Assembly: GCA_965153455.1 (NCBI GenBank)
Contig: OZ234496.1
Coordinates: 806,001 to 870,000, forward strand
Direction of reading: 5' to 3'
DNA from: Sphagnum compactum
Taxonomy: Eukaryota > Bryophyta > Sphagnopsida > Sphagnales
Length of the DNA stretch: 64,000 bases
Both the position numbers and the translations under genes were made by a program. How positions within the stretch are numbered: the first letter of the stretch is position 1; each line of letters starts with the position of its first letter. Below are positions 1 to 11,109 of this stretch, one piece after another. Under the pieces are notes generated by a model. It was not told the DNA's origin and did no database searches. It saw only the letters and a program-made list of their open reading frames with translations.

Positions 1-820
1 CACCATCACTCCGCTCTTGCAACTTTGTGGAGGTTTCCTCCCATGTGCTCTGTCTCTGAGCTCTTTGTAGCAAAGGTTGTGCACACTCTTTGCCGGCCCA
101 TCGAGTGATATAGGCATTCAGTCGGACAGGAACCCATCCTGCCTTTTCCAAACCTCGCAAGAAGTTAGGCACCACAGGAGGCTCCTCGAGATCAATGACA
201 AGAGGCACGGGACAAAGAAGCCGCTGTCCCTTCCCTTCTCCAAGCTCGTCAACCAAAGCTTGCGGAGAAGCTACGGAAGGCACAAAATAACGCACCCTGG
301 AGTTTGCCCGCAGCAAATCCAGTTCTTCCAACAGCTCCGCATCCCGTCCTAGAGCAGCGACGAGAAACGGCTCCCCGTCTTCTCGCAGAATCGAAGATTG
401 CCCTGCAATAGCCTCTGCAAAGGCGTAGATCCCAGCACGGGAAGTGAAAGCAATACCTCCATATGAATCCAGACCTTGAGAACAACAAACATCCTCAGAC
501 CGATCCCCCTTGCCGAAGAGCTTGGATTCAAGCTCCCAGCGAGTATCAGCTCCAGTTTCTGTGATTATGGTGGGACACCAAAGAGGACTACCTCCTTCCT
601 TCCGCAACGCAGCCGCGAAGCGGCCCGCATACTGTTGCGGTGTGGTGAAGGCCACAACACGTCCTTCCAGTGAACTTCCCGGCCTATCTGGTTCATGACA
701 CGCACGCAATCTCAGCAACCTCCTTCGATACTTGTATTGTGCAACAGCACAAAAAGACTGCAGACGCAAGTGGAGCTGCTCTCGAGGCGTGAAGTGGAAC
801 AGAAAGCATGCCTGCAACAT
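1..820 (-). CDS. Uroporphyrinogen-III synthase-like protein (HemD family), N-terminal part; runs off the left edge
   Basis: An ATG at 820 opens a minus-strand frame of 273 codons with no stop down to base 1. The first ~50 residues are rich in Arg, Leu, Gln and Cys with few acids, as in a plastid transit peptide. The mature part begins near residue 54 with RVVAFTTPQQYAGR. It continues with WCPTIIT (81-87), GGIAFTSRAGIYAF (121-134), and a block containing LCPVPLVIDLEEPPVVP and NAYITRWAG. These fit the two-lobed HemD fold of plant uroporphyrinogen-III synthase, which closes hydroxymethylbilane into uroporphyrinogen III in plastids on the way to chlorophyll and heme. The second-lobe C-terminus lies outside the window. 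The family call rests on remembered motif resemblance. The frame itself was checked codon by codon. No intron is needed. The base composition is richer in GC than the flanking DNA. Confidence 0.72.
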   Translation of the reverse strand, partial: MLQACFLFHFTPREQLHLRLQSFCAVAQYKYRRRLLRLRACHEPDRPGSSLEGRVVAFTTPQQYAGRFAAALRKEGGSPLWCPTIITETGADTRWELESKLFGKGDRSEDVCCSQGLDSYGGIAFTSRAGIYAFAEAIAGQSSILREDGEPFLVAALGRDAELLEELDLLRANSRVRYFVPSVASPQALVDELGEGKGQRLLCPVPLVIDLEEPPVVPNFLRGLEKAGWVPVRLNAYITRWAGKECAQPLLQRAQRQSTWEETSTKLQERSDG

Positions 821-3759
821 GCTTCTTCTGCCCTAAAAAAACAACAACAATGATGCAAAATCCCAACTGCAAATGGTTCAAACCCCCCAATTTCGATCTC
901 CAAGAGTTCCAGACCTGGATTTTGGGTTCTTGCTCAGCTTCTAGTTCTAGCTCGAGAGACCACGAGGAGATCACAGAGAGATGCATAAGGAGATGGCAGT
1001 GAGAGTTACACAAGGGGATTAAAATGGATTTTTCAATTCTGTTTTTTTTTGGGTTTGTTCATTTGTTGTCGTAGCGTTTTGGGGCGGAACTTGCTTCAGA
1101 AAATGAAATTTGAGTGCTCATCACCCAATTTGTACAAACTAATTACTGATCCAAACAAATACTCCTTTTCTTATTTGCCAAATCTTTTTTTAACAACTTC
1201 GTATGTTTGATTTGGTAATTCCTCTTCACCTACCCAACAACTGAACTGAATAGAATTGTTGCACATGATTGAAAAAAAAACCTTACCTTGTGTGATCACA
1301 AACTCGTCTTCTATTCCTACTTGGATCATTTTATGAATAGTGTTTACTGATCAAGGTGTATATAGACATGCAACAATTTTCTTTTGGTGTACGGTCGTTT
1401 CCCAAGTTTTTCGACCGTGATCTCTGTAATTTCAACATGTATTTGCACACATGAAGTAAGTAGCATCATGCAATTAGAATATTGAGCATTTGCTTATTTG
1501 TGTTCGAATGTTTTGGCACATGTCTTCTTTGAATGACATGGATTTTGATACTTATGCAACAAATAACGTAATTAATAACCCAACAACATAATATTTTGTC
1601 AAGTGTGATTATTTTTCAAATTTAATGTTTATTACAAACAAAACCATCATGTTGCTTTCCAAGGAACTTCACATTGTTTTGTTTTGAACTTCACGTCATG
1701 TCACTTCTTTGGTATGGTAATAAATTATAAGAAAATTACATTTTTTTGTGATGACGTTTGAATATAAGTTCAATATGTCAGTTGTTTTGGACACAAAACA
1801 TATGTTAGGTGATAGTGTAGTCTTTTTGAATATGATTTCTCCTAATGTTTGTTCGCCGCATCAAATTGCCAAAAAAATTGAAACATAATTCAAGGCATGA
1901 AGTGTTCATTTTGAAGCATATGTTGTTTCAAGGTAGGCTCTAAATAGGTTCTAAATAAGTTAGGGTTAGGAGTGAAAGGCATGCCCCCAATATGACACAC
2001 CTAAAAGCCTAAAGGGGTAAAAGAACATGAACTTGCTCCTTACCTTTTACTTTTGAAAAAAAGTAAACCAAATAGGCTTTTTTTCGGGTAGCCTTCTATG
2101 GAGGAAAGATGAGATTGTGGAGGCCACCTGACCACCTTTTTTCAACCTGGTACCAATATGGGTAGTGGTAATTTACTGGAAAAGATCAACCATTGATTAA
2201 AAAAAAACCCACCAACCCAAAAGGGAAAGGGAGAAACACAAAGAGAGGAAGTCCAAAGCCAAGACAATGCCCAAAAATGAAAGGGAGGAAAAAACATCTG
2301 CCCAAACAAATCCCAAGCCTAGTCCTTAAACCTTTCACACGTTGGGTGAAGCAAAAAAGACAAAGAGAGTGGAAGGAATCTTGAAAGAACACCAAGTTTA
2401 AAATAGGCCTTGTTAGTGAGGATGGCCTACCTCAAGATGATGAAGCTTGGTTTTTTTGCAAGGCTACAACCACCTTTTGCTTATAAAATGCCTAAAAAAC
2501 TAACAAAGGAAGGCCTTTGTTGCCCTTAGTTGACCACACCATATTAGCACATTGGTGTATAAAATCATGCGGTTGTTAGTGTAAGCAATTGAATACCTCC
2601 ATAGCAAGGGGGTAAAAACACATCCCTTGCATGTCAATCACGATAAAGCTCGTGTTTTGTTTGGGCTCCAATTATTGGGGCAATTTTTTTTACAATTGTA
2701 ATTTTTGAAACAAAATTTGTTCAAGTGGGATCGATAATGACAATATCACCTAAAGTGTGGACCCAATTTGTGAATAACACAATGTTAGTGTGTCATTGTG
2801 AAGATTGAAGCAAATGCAAAGGTGTCGAGAGAACATTTGTTTACTCACAAAAAGCATGAAATTTGGCATCTTCAACAATGGTAACAAAGGCATTTTGAAT
2901 GACATCATGAAAAACTATACGTTCCCCTCCATGAAAACACCATAAAAAGTGTATCCCCATTGAGTCTATGGGTTAATCGTAGATGTGATGGGCTAAACCT
3001 AGAACAATTGGGTAAGGGAAACCCAATTTGTTGCACAATGTTGTGGAAAATATGTCAGAGAACATATGAAATGATGGGATCAATGGGCGTGTAAAGAGCC
3101 ATGCCCTTGAATCCAAGGCTACTCATGATTTCAAACAAATGCAATGAACATCAATAGTCATGTTTAAAATGATGTTAAAAATTTATGCTCCCACAATTTT
3201 TTTAGTATGTTGTCTAGCAATTTGTTTTTTATCCAAAAATTGTTCAAAAGGGGATGCAAACTTGGACTTATAAGGGAAAGATAATTTCATGCCATCCTTA
3301 AATGTGTTTAAAACAAAAACATCCTTGAACTACACGCTCCTATAACTTCCAATATGAAAGGGTTACAATTTTACAAGAATAAGGAGGCAATGACTAGGGC
3401 AATAAGAGCCCAATTCCTTAAATAGACCGCGTAGGGCAATGGCTTGAACTAAAATGAACCCTACACCCCCACTAAAAATGGGGAGTGGGGCTTCTTGACA
3501 AACCAAAGGACTTTAAAGACATTTTAATGAACATGTACCTAAAAGTTTCCCAAATATTTGGATGAGAGTTGAATCAAAGGATGAAAGTTGGTGTTGGAAG
3601 CTTGGAAGGGGGGGGGGGGACTTCACAACAAATATGAAAACCTTTGGGCAAAGCATCACAAAAAAATCTCAAAGGCCACCTAAATGTCCCTTAACTTCAA
3701 TGTGCTTTTACATCTTGCACATTTCGTTCAAAACCTCTTGAAAAAAGGAAGAGGCAAAG
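821..3759. other. Intergenic DNA upstream of the HemD-like gene
   Basis: 821 to about 1013 should hold the 5' leader and proximal promoter of the minus-strand gene. Beyond it the sequence is AT-rich with short ORFs in both frames and no recognised product. A run of guanines lies near 3608-3619. No transposon ends were recognised before the target duplication at 3760. Confidence 0.5.
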
Positions 3760-3824
3760 GTAGGTGTCGCAACCCTAGCTTTGGGCCCGGGACCAAAGGC
3801 AAAGGGGTTATAAGGTTGCGGGTC

Positions 3825-3920
3825 AAGAGGAAGCCCGGGAGTTAAACCAAGAGGTTGCTCGGGAGTTAAACCAAGAGGAAGCCCGGGAGCCAAGGCAAGA
3901 GAAAGCCCGGGAGTCACATC
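3825..3920 (+). repeat. Four 24-bp tandem repeats in LTR U3
   Basis: Four units of the form AAGAGGAAGCCCGGGAG plus 7 variable bases follow each other with an exact 24-bp period. They recur at 10161-10256 in the 3' LTR. They are absent from the shorter LTRs of the second element. Tandem motifs upstream of a TATA box are common in LTR enhancers; that role is inferred. Confidence 0.85.
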
Positions 3921-4457
3921 ACACTCCCGGGAGTGTAAGAAAGTGTGAGGGAGTGTGAGGGAGTGAACACTCACACTCCCAAGGCAACTCCCACTTTGGG
4001 GAGATGGAGTCCCGGTGGACTCCCGAAACTTCAGAGAGCAATTGCAGGTGTCAAACCTCAATGTCTTGTGGCGTTCTTTATATCATTGGAAAGCTCTTGA
4101 AGCGTAGATATCTAAAATGGGCTCGCATTGCTCATTTGGACATCTGAAACACAAGTTATGGCCAAAAGAAGGATCGGGAGTCGAATTCCCGGGAGTCTGC
4201 CAGTTTTGACTCCCGACCACTAAAAGTCGGGAATCGACCCGAAATACTAGGCTGCAGAGGACGTGCCACATATCGTTGGAAAGCTCTCGACGAGAGCTAC
4301 GACTTTGCTTCAGACCGCATCGCGATCCGAGGTCTGCTCGCAAAGTTATGGGGCTCCAAAGTCGCGGGAGTCCCATTTGGCGCGATTTCGGGACTCCCAC
4401 GCGGGAGTCCCGGGAAAAATAGCCATTTGGATGTAGCCTCCGTGGAGAGCTGCAGAG

Positions 4458-4490
4458 TATACTATAAGGGGGAAGGTGGTGGCTTCCCCC
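4458..4490 (+). promoter_or_regulatory. LTR TATA box followed by a perfect hairpin
   Basis: TATACTATAA at 4458-4467 is followed directly by GGGGGAAG, a 7-base loop GTGGTGG, and CTTCCCCC (4468-4490), an 8-bp perfect stem. The same TATA-plus-hairpin block is recognisable in every other LTR of this group in the window (about 10794-10826, 16150-16185, 32500-32530, 45145-45175, 45903-45935, 54503-54530, 58215-58250). The start of transcription would be expected near the hairpin. Confidence 0.65.
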
Positions 4491-4775
4491 AAGTCCGGGC
4501 CGTGGTGAGTCTTGTGTGTCCGTGTTGCCCGTGGCTCTTCCTAGCACCAAAGGTGCTCCAACTATGCACTAACCACTTTGTGTGGGTTGTGTGCAGGCCC
4601 GTGTGAGTGAATAAGCTTGTCAATTCTTCCTAGTCTATCCCGGGACTTCTAGCACACCCCTCTCACCCCCCCTAGTGCTAGAAGTCGGGAGCGTGCTCCA
4701 AGTTCCAACTCCTTCCGCATTGCCACATACTTGGACCCTCAAGTGGGTCCACTAGGAACTTGGGAGTGCGTCACT

Positions 4776-4789
4776 TGGTATCAGAGCTC
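4776..4789 (+). other. Primer-binding site, initiator methionine tRNA type (element 1)
   Basis: TGGTATCAGAGCTC starts 2 bases after the end of the 5' LTR. The core TGGTATCAGAGC is the usual plant retrotransposon site complementary to the 3' end of initiator Met-tRNA. The same site occurs at 46221 in element 2. Confidence 0.9.
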
Positions 4790-4822
4790 CGGTGAGCTCG
4801 ATCCACTTATTGGGGAGTTCCG

Positions 4823-7800
4823 ATGGCACCAAGGAAGACCTGCAAGCTAGTCCAAGAGCCCGTGGTGGAAGAACCCACCCAAGACCTAGATGTTCCTCCC
4901 GAAGCTATGAGGGAGGAGGAACAAAACCATTCCGAAGATGAAGAAGACCGTGTTAGCCTTGAGGAGCATGAAAATGAAGAGGAGCAACCTAATGCGGTGC
5001 TCTTCACCCCGGAACAATTGGAGGTCTTACTCAAAATGAATAGGCCCGATTTTAGTGAATTGGTTGAGGCCCTCAAGGGAGGCTCATCCAAAAGTGTGGG
5101 GTTCAAGCCCGCTAGGCCCGGGAACTTTGATGGGGCCCGGGATCGGAAGGTTGTGGATGCTTGACTTGCGGAAATGGAGGACTACCTTCATGCCGCCAAG
5201 GTTGGTCGGCATTCGGCCGTGGAACTTGCCCAATCCTATTTGAAGGGCTATGCCTCCACATGGTGGAGGACGGTGAGGCAAGAAGAAGGGAAGACCCATG
5301 GCTACACATGGGAATTCTTCAAGGAGCGTATTGAGTTGGAATTCATTCCCAAGAATTCCGACTACATTTCAAGATGCAAACTCCGTGACCTTGAGAATGG
5401 GAGCAATGACAACTTGCGCCAATATGTGAGGGCTTACTCCGAACTCATGCTTGAGATTCGACATATGCATGAGTTAGACCGGGTGTGCCACTTTGTGATG
5501 GGACTTCCCACTTGGGCCAAACGCAAGCTTGAGGAGAATTGGCCCACCTCACTAACCGAAGCCATCATGAAAGTGGAAGGCTTTTCGGATGTTGGGCGTG
5601 GTGAGAAGTCCGGATTCAAAAGGGATAACAAGTTCCCTCATAAGAAGGCACGCCATGAAGGGGAATGGAACCGAGGCCAAGACACCTCAAAAGGGGAAAA
5701 ACCTAAACAATTCCAAGGCTCGGGTTTTAAACCCAAGGGAAATTTTGTGAAGAAAGGGGCTCCTTTCAAAGGGAGCCAACCCAAAGGAGATGTTAGTGGC
5801 AAACCTAAGGGAACATGTTTCAATTGTAATGAAGTGGGCCATTACTCCAAAGATTGCCCCAAACCCAAACCGGGGAGTGGGGCTTCTAAGGTAATTGCCC
5901 TCACCTCCCACCTAGCCGAAGGTGAATGTAACCGCCTTATTTTCTTAAAAGGGAAAGTTTCTAAGCGGGAAGTTTTATGTCTTTTGGACACAGGCGCTTC
6001 CCACAACTTCATAACCCAAGAAAGTGCCCAAAGAATGGAGCTCCGGTTGGAGGAGCTCAAGGCACCCATAGAGGTGCATTTTGCGGATGGGATTCCCCAT
6101 CCCACCAAGTTGCAAGCAAGAGATGTGCCGCTCCAATTGGGGAATTGGAGAGGCAAGGTGGATTTGTTAGTCTCCACCTTAGGGGGCATGGATTGCATTT
6201 TGGGAATGGAATTCATCACACAAAACAATGTGCTCATAGAAGGGCACAATAGGCTAGTTAGGATCCCATCCAAGAGTGGGATTGTGCGGGTGAAGGCACA
6301 TGAAGTGCCTAGTGTGGGTGAGACCACCATCCACTTGATGTTGGGAAAGAACTTGGAAAAAGAATGTGGGGGAGGCTACGGCATGTTATGTGTGATGCGG
6401 GTGTTGGATGAGTTTGAACCAAAGGAGGCCACCAAGGTGGTGAGCCCCCACAAGTGCATCAAGCAAGTGTTAGAGGAATTCCCGGATGTGATGCCCGAAG
6501 AGTTGCCCGACGAGTTGCCCCCGAGAAGACAAGTGGACCATGCCATTGAGGTGGTCCCGGGAGTGGCACCTCCCGCTAAGGCCCCGTATCGAATGAGTCA
6601 TGAAGAGTTAAAAGAGCTCAAGGTTCAACTCGAAGAACTCCTTGCAAAGGGATACATCAAGCCTAGCAAGTCACCATATGGGGCGCCCGTCCTTTTTGCT
6701 CACAAGAAGGATGGGACTTTGAGGATGTGCGTAGATTATAGAGCCCTCAACAAGGTGACGGTGAAGAATCGGTACCCATTGCCTCGGATTGATGATTTGT
6801 TTGATCGGCTTTCGGGAGCCAAAGTGTTTAGTAGGATTGACCTACGTTCGGGATACTACCAAATTCGAATTGCACAAGGGGATGAAGAGAAAACCGCTTG
6901 CCGCACAAGGTATGGTTCATATGAATTCTTGGTGATGCCATTTGGGCTCACCAATGCACCCGCCACATTTTGCACCCTCATGAATGACATTTTCCGAGAG
7001 TGGCTTGATGATTTTGTGGTCGTCTACATAGACGACATTTTGATCTATAGTAGCTCCTTGGAGGAGCATGCGGAGCACCTTCGTAAGGTGTTCCAAAGGT
7101 TAAAAGAAAACAAGTTGTATGCCAAGTTCGAGAAGTGTGAGTTTGGAGTCTCGGAGGTGGACTTCCTTGGGCATAGGATCACCCAAGAAGGTTTGAAAAT
7201 GGATGACCACAAGGTGAAAGCAATCTTGGATTGGGAACCACCTAAGTCCGTTCCCGCCTTAAGGTCCTTTTTGGGATTGGCTTCTTATTATCGCAAGTTC
7301 ATCAAGAACTTTGCAAAGATAGCCACACCTTTGACAAACCTTTTGAAGAAGTCATCCGGGACTTATGAATGGGAGGAGGCATGCAATGAGGCCTTTGAGA
7401 CTTTGAAAGGCATTTTGGTGAAGGCGCCCGTGTTGAAGTTGCCCGATTTTGACAAGGACTTTGAGATCCATTCCGATGCGTCCGACTTTGCCATAGGAGG
7501 AGTCCTAGTGCAAGATGGAAGGCCGGTGGCCTTCGAAAGCAAGAAGTTGAATGAGACGGAGCGAAGGTGGCCAACCCATGAAAAGGAAATGTGGGCCGTG
7601 ATACATTGTCTCAAGACTTGGGGCCATTACATAGGTTCCAAAGATGTGGTGGTGTGGACCGACAATGTCACCTTGAAGTACTTCGCAACTCAACCAAAGT
7701 TGTCATCAAAACAAGTGAGATGGCAAGACACATTGGCTTTGTTCAATGTGGACATTCGGCATAAGCCCGGGAAGGAAAATGTGGTGCCGGACGCATTGAG

Positions 7801-9313
7801 TCGGAAACACCAACTCAAAGTGGTGTATGTGGGAGAAACAAAGTTCCAAAAGGATGTTCGACTTGGGAGCCGTCGGGATGAATTTGCTAAGGAAAGGAAG
7901 CAAGACATTCAAAAGGGGATCAAGTCCCACTTCCACTTGCGAGATGGACTTTTGTGGTATAAGCAAAGTCGGCTCTATGTTCCAAAAGGGAGGCTAAGAG
8001 ATGTGCTTTTGAAGGAATGCCATGATGGGCCCCTTGCGGGTCACGGTGGTGCAAAGCGCACCACCACATTCCTCAAGAAGTCCTATTATTGGCCCAACTT
8101 GAAGGAGGATGCGGAGGAATACGTGAAGACTTGCTTGACTTGCCAACAAAACCGGGCACTCAATAAAAAGCAAGCGGGATTGTTGCGACCGTTACCCATT
8201 CCGGAAGGGCCGTGGGAAAGTGTCTCCATGGATTTCATGGTGAGTTTGCCACCATCAAAGGGGTTTGATGCGATCATGGTGGTGGTGGATCGGTTTAGCA
8301 AGATGGCACATTTCATTCCTACCAAGGATAGTGCCACGGCCCAAGAGACGGGAAGGTTGTTCTTCACCCACGTGTTCAAGCATCATGGCCTCCCAAAGGA
8401 CATTGTGTCGGACCGAGACCCCAAGTTCACAAGCAAGTTTTGGAGAGCCTTGTGGAAGCGCATGGGGTCCGAGCTCAAGATGAGCACTTCCTTTCGGCCT
8501 CAAACGGATGGACAAACCGAGAGGGTGAACTTGGTGATCCAACAATTCCTAAGGAATTATGTGGCAGCGGATCAACAAGATTGGGTGGACCATTTGGAGT
8601 TGGCCGAATTTTGTTACAACAATTCGGAGCATTCGGCAACGGGGGCCACCCCATTTCAAATGGTGACGGGCAAGTCACCAATTATGCCCACAACTTGGGT
8701 TGGGCAACCCCCAAGTGATGCAAGTGAGGAAGTGCCCATGGTCACACAACTTGATGAAGAAAGGCGACGCTTGTGGGAGATGGCCAAGGCCAATCTTGAG
8801 AAGGCGCATAAAAGGTACAAGAGTTTTGCGGACAAGTCCCGTCGAGAGGTGAATTTTGAAGAAGGGGATGAAGTATGGTTGAACATCAAGAACTTCCGGT
8901 TGCCCGAAGGATTGAGCCATAAGTTCTTGGGCCCATATGCGGGTCCATTCAAAGTGTTGGAAAAGAAATTTCCCGACACTTACAAGTTAGAACTACCGGA
9001 AAATCTCAAGGTTCATCCCATATTTCATGTTTCGCTTTTGAAGCCGGTCGTCCGTGATGCCTCAAGGCCCGATCGAGAGCACAACTCAAGGCCCCCTCCG
9101 GATTTGGTTCATAATGAACCGGAATTTGAAGTGGAGGCCGTGCTCAAGTCAAGGCAACTAAAGGGGCAAGAGCGGGAGTACTTGGTCAAGTGGAAAGGAT
9201 ACCATCCAATAGAGGCATCTTGGGTGAATGAGTCCGACATGGAACATGCCCAAGAAGCCATAGAAGAATTCCACAATAGACCGGCTAAAAGGCAAAGGAA
9301 ACATAGAGCGTGA
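4823..9313 (+). CDS. Gag-Pol polyprotein of element 1, interrupted by one TGA
   Basis: From ATG 4823 the frame would encode about 1496 residues but is cut by TGA at 5162-5164 (residue 114). The related element 2 has TGG (Trp) here. After the stop the same frame is open to 9313. Visible parts, numbered from ATG 4823: a Gag region with KGYASTWWR; a CCHC zinc knuckle from residue 332 ([14 protein letters not shown]); an aspartic protease motif [10 protein letters not shown] at about 387; reverse transcriptase with YIDD at 735-738; RNase H with HSDASD at about 883; an integrase HHCC region from about 1067 and DDE core from about 1137; and a C-terminal chromodomain from about 1436 ([16 protein letters not shown]). 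The protein would package and copy the element RNA and insert the cDNA, with the chromodomain steering insertion to marked chromatin. The TGA is most simply a G-to-A loss. Readthrough is possible but unsupported. Confidence 0.93.
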
Positions 9314-10090
9314 TGAGGACATCACCTTTCTTTTAGGGGGCGGAAAGTTACACAAATGTACCAAATCAAGTTGTAAGTGAAATAAAGGCTAAAGACTTCC
9401 GAGAGATTGCATCACAAACATAATAATATGTTAGAAAAGGGGGCGTTGTCAAGTGGCATGGACAAATGGAACTTTCTTGCGTAAGCCCAAATCAAAATCG
9501 GACTCCTACTTGGGGGCTAGGAGAAATCTTGGTCCCAAAAGAGGAGGCAAGCAAGGTGAGCTTGCGGGGACGTGCACATGCCCAAAGTGCATCCCAAGGG
9601 GTTGGTTGGTAGTGGCGGCCAACGCGGGAAGTCATGACCCCGTTCGTGTACTATAATCGCGTATCTTGGGACTTAGGCTTTTGCAAAGCCTAAACGTCGC
9701 TTCTCGTACCTTGATAAGCATACCTTTAGGAAAGGCTTGATTGTTGTGATCAAGGCGCAAGATTGGGAAAGGAGTCATGTCAAGTAGCTTAGGTCAAGAT
9801 TAGGCTTGGCTTGAGTTCCTCATGAGGGGAAGGTTGAAAGAATGGCCTCCCAAATGAGGGCTTCGTCAATTAGGCTAGTTAGGTCTTTTGACGAAGCGAT
9901 GGAGGGTTTCTATTGAGACACCCTTGGACTTGCCAAGAGAGTGTTGGAAGCTTGGGGACGCCTAAGTTAGCTTGAGGCAAGGTCCGGCCGCAAGGAGTCG
10001 GCATTTGATGGCCAAGGATCCAAAAGAAAGCAATTGCAATTGTTGAAAGAAATTCTAAGTGTCAATGAGGACATTGACCTCTTCTTCTAG
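9314..10090 (+). other. Non-coding 3' internal region of element 1
   Basis: Between the pol stop and the polypurine tract are about 780 bases with only short ORFs. The same region is recognisable in element 2 (about 50739-51513), so it is part of the family design. No env-like or accessory gene was recognised. Confidence 0.7.
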
Positions 10091-10100
10091 TGGGGGAGAG
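10091..10100 (+). other. Polypurine tract of element 1
   Basis: TGGGGGAGAG abuts the TGTCGC start of the 3' LTR. It is the expected primer site for plus-strand DNA synthesis. Element 2 has a similar purine run just before its 3' LTR at 51526. Confidence 0.85.
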
Positions 10101-11109
10101 TGTCGCAACCCTAGCTTTGGGCCCGGGACCAAAGGCAAAGGGGTTATAAGGTTGCGGGTCAAGAGGAAGCCCGGGAGTTAAACCAAGAGGTTGCTCGGGA
10201 GTTAAACCAAGAGGAAGCCCGGGAGCCAAGGCAAGAGAAAGCCCGGGAGTCACATCACACTCCCGGGAGTGTAAGAAAGTGTGAGGGAGTGTGAGGGAGT
10301 GAACACTCACACTCCCAAGGCAACTCCCACTTTGGGGAGATGGAGTCCCGGTGGACTCCCGAAACTTCAGAGAGCAATTGCAGGTGTCAAACCTCAATGT
10401 CTTGTGGCGTTCTTTATATCATTGGAAAGCTCTTGAAGCGTAGATATCTAAAATGGGCTCGCATTGCTCATTTGGACATCTGAAACACAAGTTATGGCCA
10501 AAAGAAGGATCGGGAGTCGAATTCCCGGGAGTCTGCCAGTTTTGACTCCCGACCACTAAAAGTCGGGAATCGACCCGAAATACTAGGCTGCAGAGGACGT
10601 GCCACATATCGTTGGAAAGCTCTCGACGAGAGCTACGACTTTGCTTCAGACCGCATCGCGATCCGAGGTCTGCTCGCAAAGTTATGGGGCTCCAAAGTCG
10701 CGGGAGTCCCATTTGGCGCGATTTCGGGACTCCCACGCGGGAGTCCCGGGAAAAATAGCCATTTGGATGTAGCCTCCGTGGAGAGCTGCAGAGTATACTA
10801 TAAGGGGGAAGGTGGTGGCTTCCCCCAAGTCCGGGCCGTGGTGAGTCTTGTGTGTCCGTGTTGCCCGTGGCTCTTCCTAGCACCAAAGGTGCTCCAACTA
10901 TGCACTAACCACTTTGTGTGGGTTGTGTGCAGGCCCGTGTGAGTGAATAAGCTTGTCAATTCTTCCTAGTCTATCCCGGGACTTCTAGCACACCCCTCTC
11001 ACCCCCCCTAGTGCTAGAAGTCGGGAGCGTGCTCCAAGTTCCAACTCCTTCCGCATTGCCACATACTTGGACCCTCAAGTGGGTCCACTAGGAACTTGGG
11101 AGTGCGTCA
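10101..11109 (+). repeat. 3' LTR of element 1 (1009 bp)
   Basis: Same length and, by side-by-side reading, the same sequence as the 5' LTR. It ends GCGTCA and is followed by the GTAGG duplication at 11110-11114. Confidence 0.95.

Larger units (their letters stand above)
3765..4773 (+). repeat. 5' LTR of element 1 (1009 bp)
   Basis: It begins TGTCGC and ends GCGTCA, with the GTAGG duplication immediately to the left and the primer-binding site 2 bases to the right. Its 5' part (U3) is rich in CCCGGGAG motifs, including four 24-bp tandem units at 3825-3920. A TATA-like sequence and a hairpin lie at 4458-4490. Minus-strand ORFs inside it are repeated unchanged in the 3' LTR and look incidental. 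Confidence 0.95.
3765..11109 (+). mobile_element. Full-length Ty3/gypsy chromovirus, young insertion (element 1)
   Basis: The unit starts TGTCGC and ends GCGTCA and is flanked by the exact 5-bp duplication GTAGG (3760-3764 and 11110-11114). It carries two 1009-bp LTRs, an initiator-Met-tRNA primer-binding site just inside the 5' LTR, a gag-pol frame in the order Gag, protease, reverse transcriptase, RNase H, integrase, chromodomain, and a polypurine tract abutting the 3' LTR. The domain order and the C-terminal chromodomain place it among Ty3/gypsy chromoviruses. I found no difference between the two LTRs when reading them side by side, so insertion was recent. Only one lesion is obvious, a TGA at 5162 in gag. 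A relative lies at 45410-54816, and solo or truncated LTRs of the same group lie elsewhere in the window. Confidence 0.95.

Noticed and set aside
3825-3920. Regular 24-bp repeats resembling a CRISPR array
   Set aside because: They are contiguous tandem units without spacers, inside a plant LTR.
4083-4550. 155-codon minus-strand ORF in the 5' LTR, repeated unchanged at 10419-10886, and a Pro/Leu/Gly-rich ORF at 3708-4061 repeated at 10062-10397
   Set aside because: They are antisense shadows of identical LTRs. The octapeptide repeats come from the 24-bp DNA repeats, and the related LTRs of element 2 do not keep the frames.
5842-8979. Many minus-strand ORFs inside gag-pol of element 1 (for example 5842-6330, 8656-8979)
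   Set aside because: Antisense shadows of a long real reading frame with no motifs of their own.
5174-9313. Independent pol gene starting at the ATG at 5174
   Set aside because: The frame upstream of the TGA at 5162 is the same frame, and element 2 has a Trp codon there, so this is one gag-pol gene with a stop.
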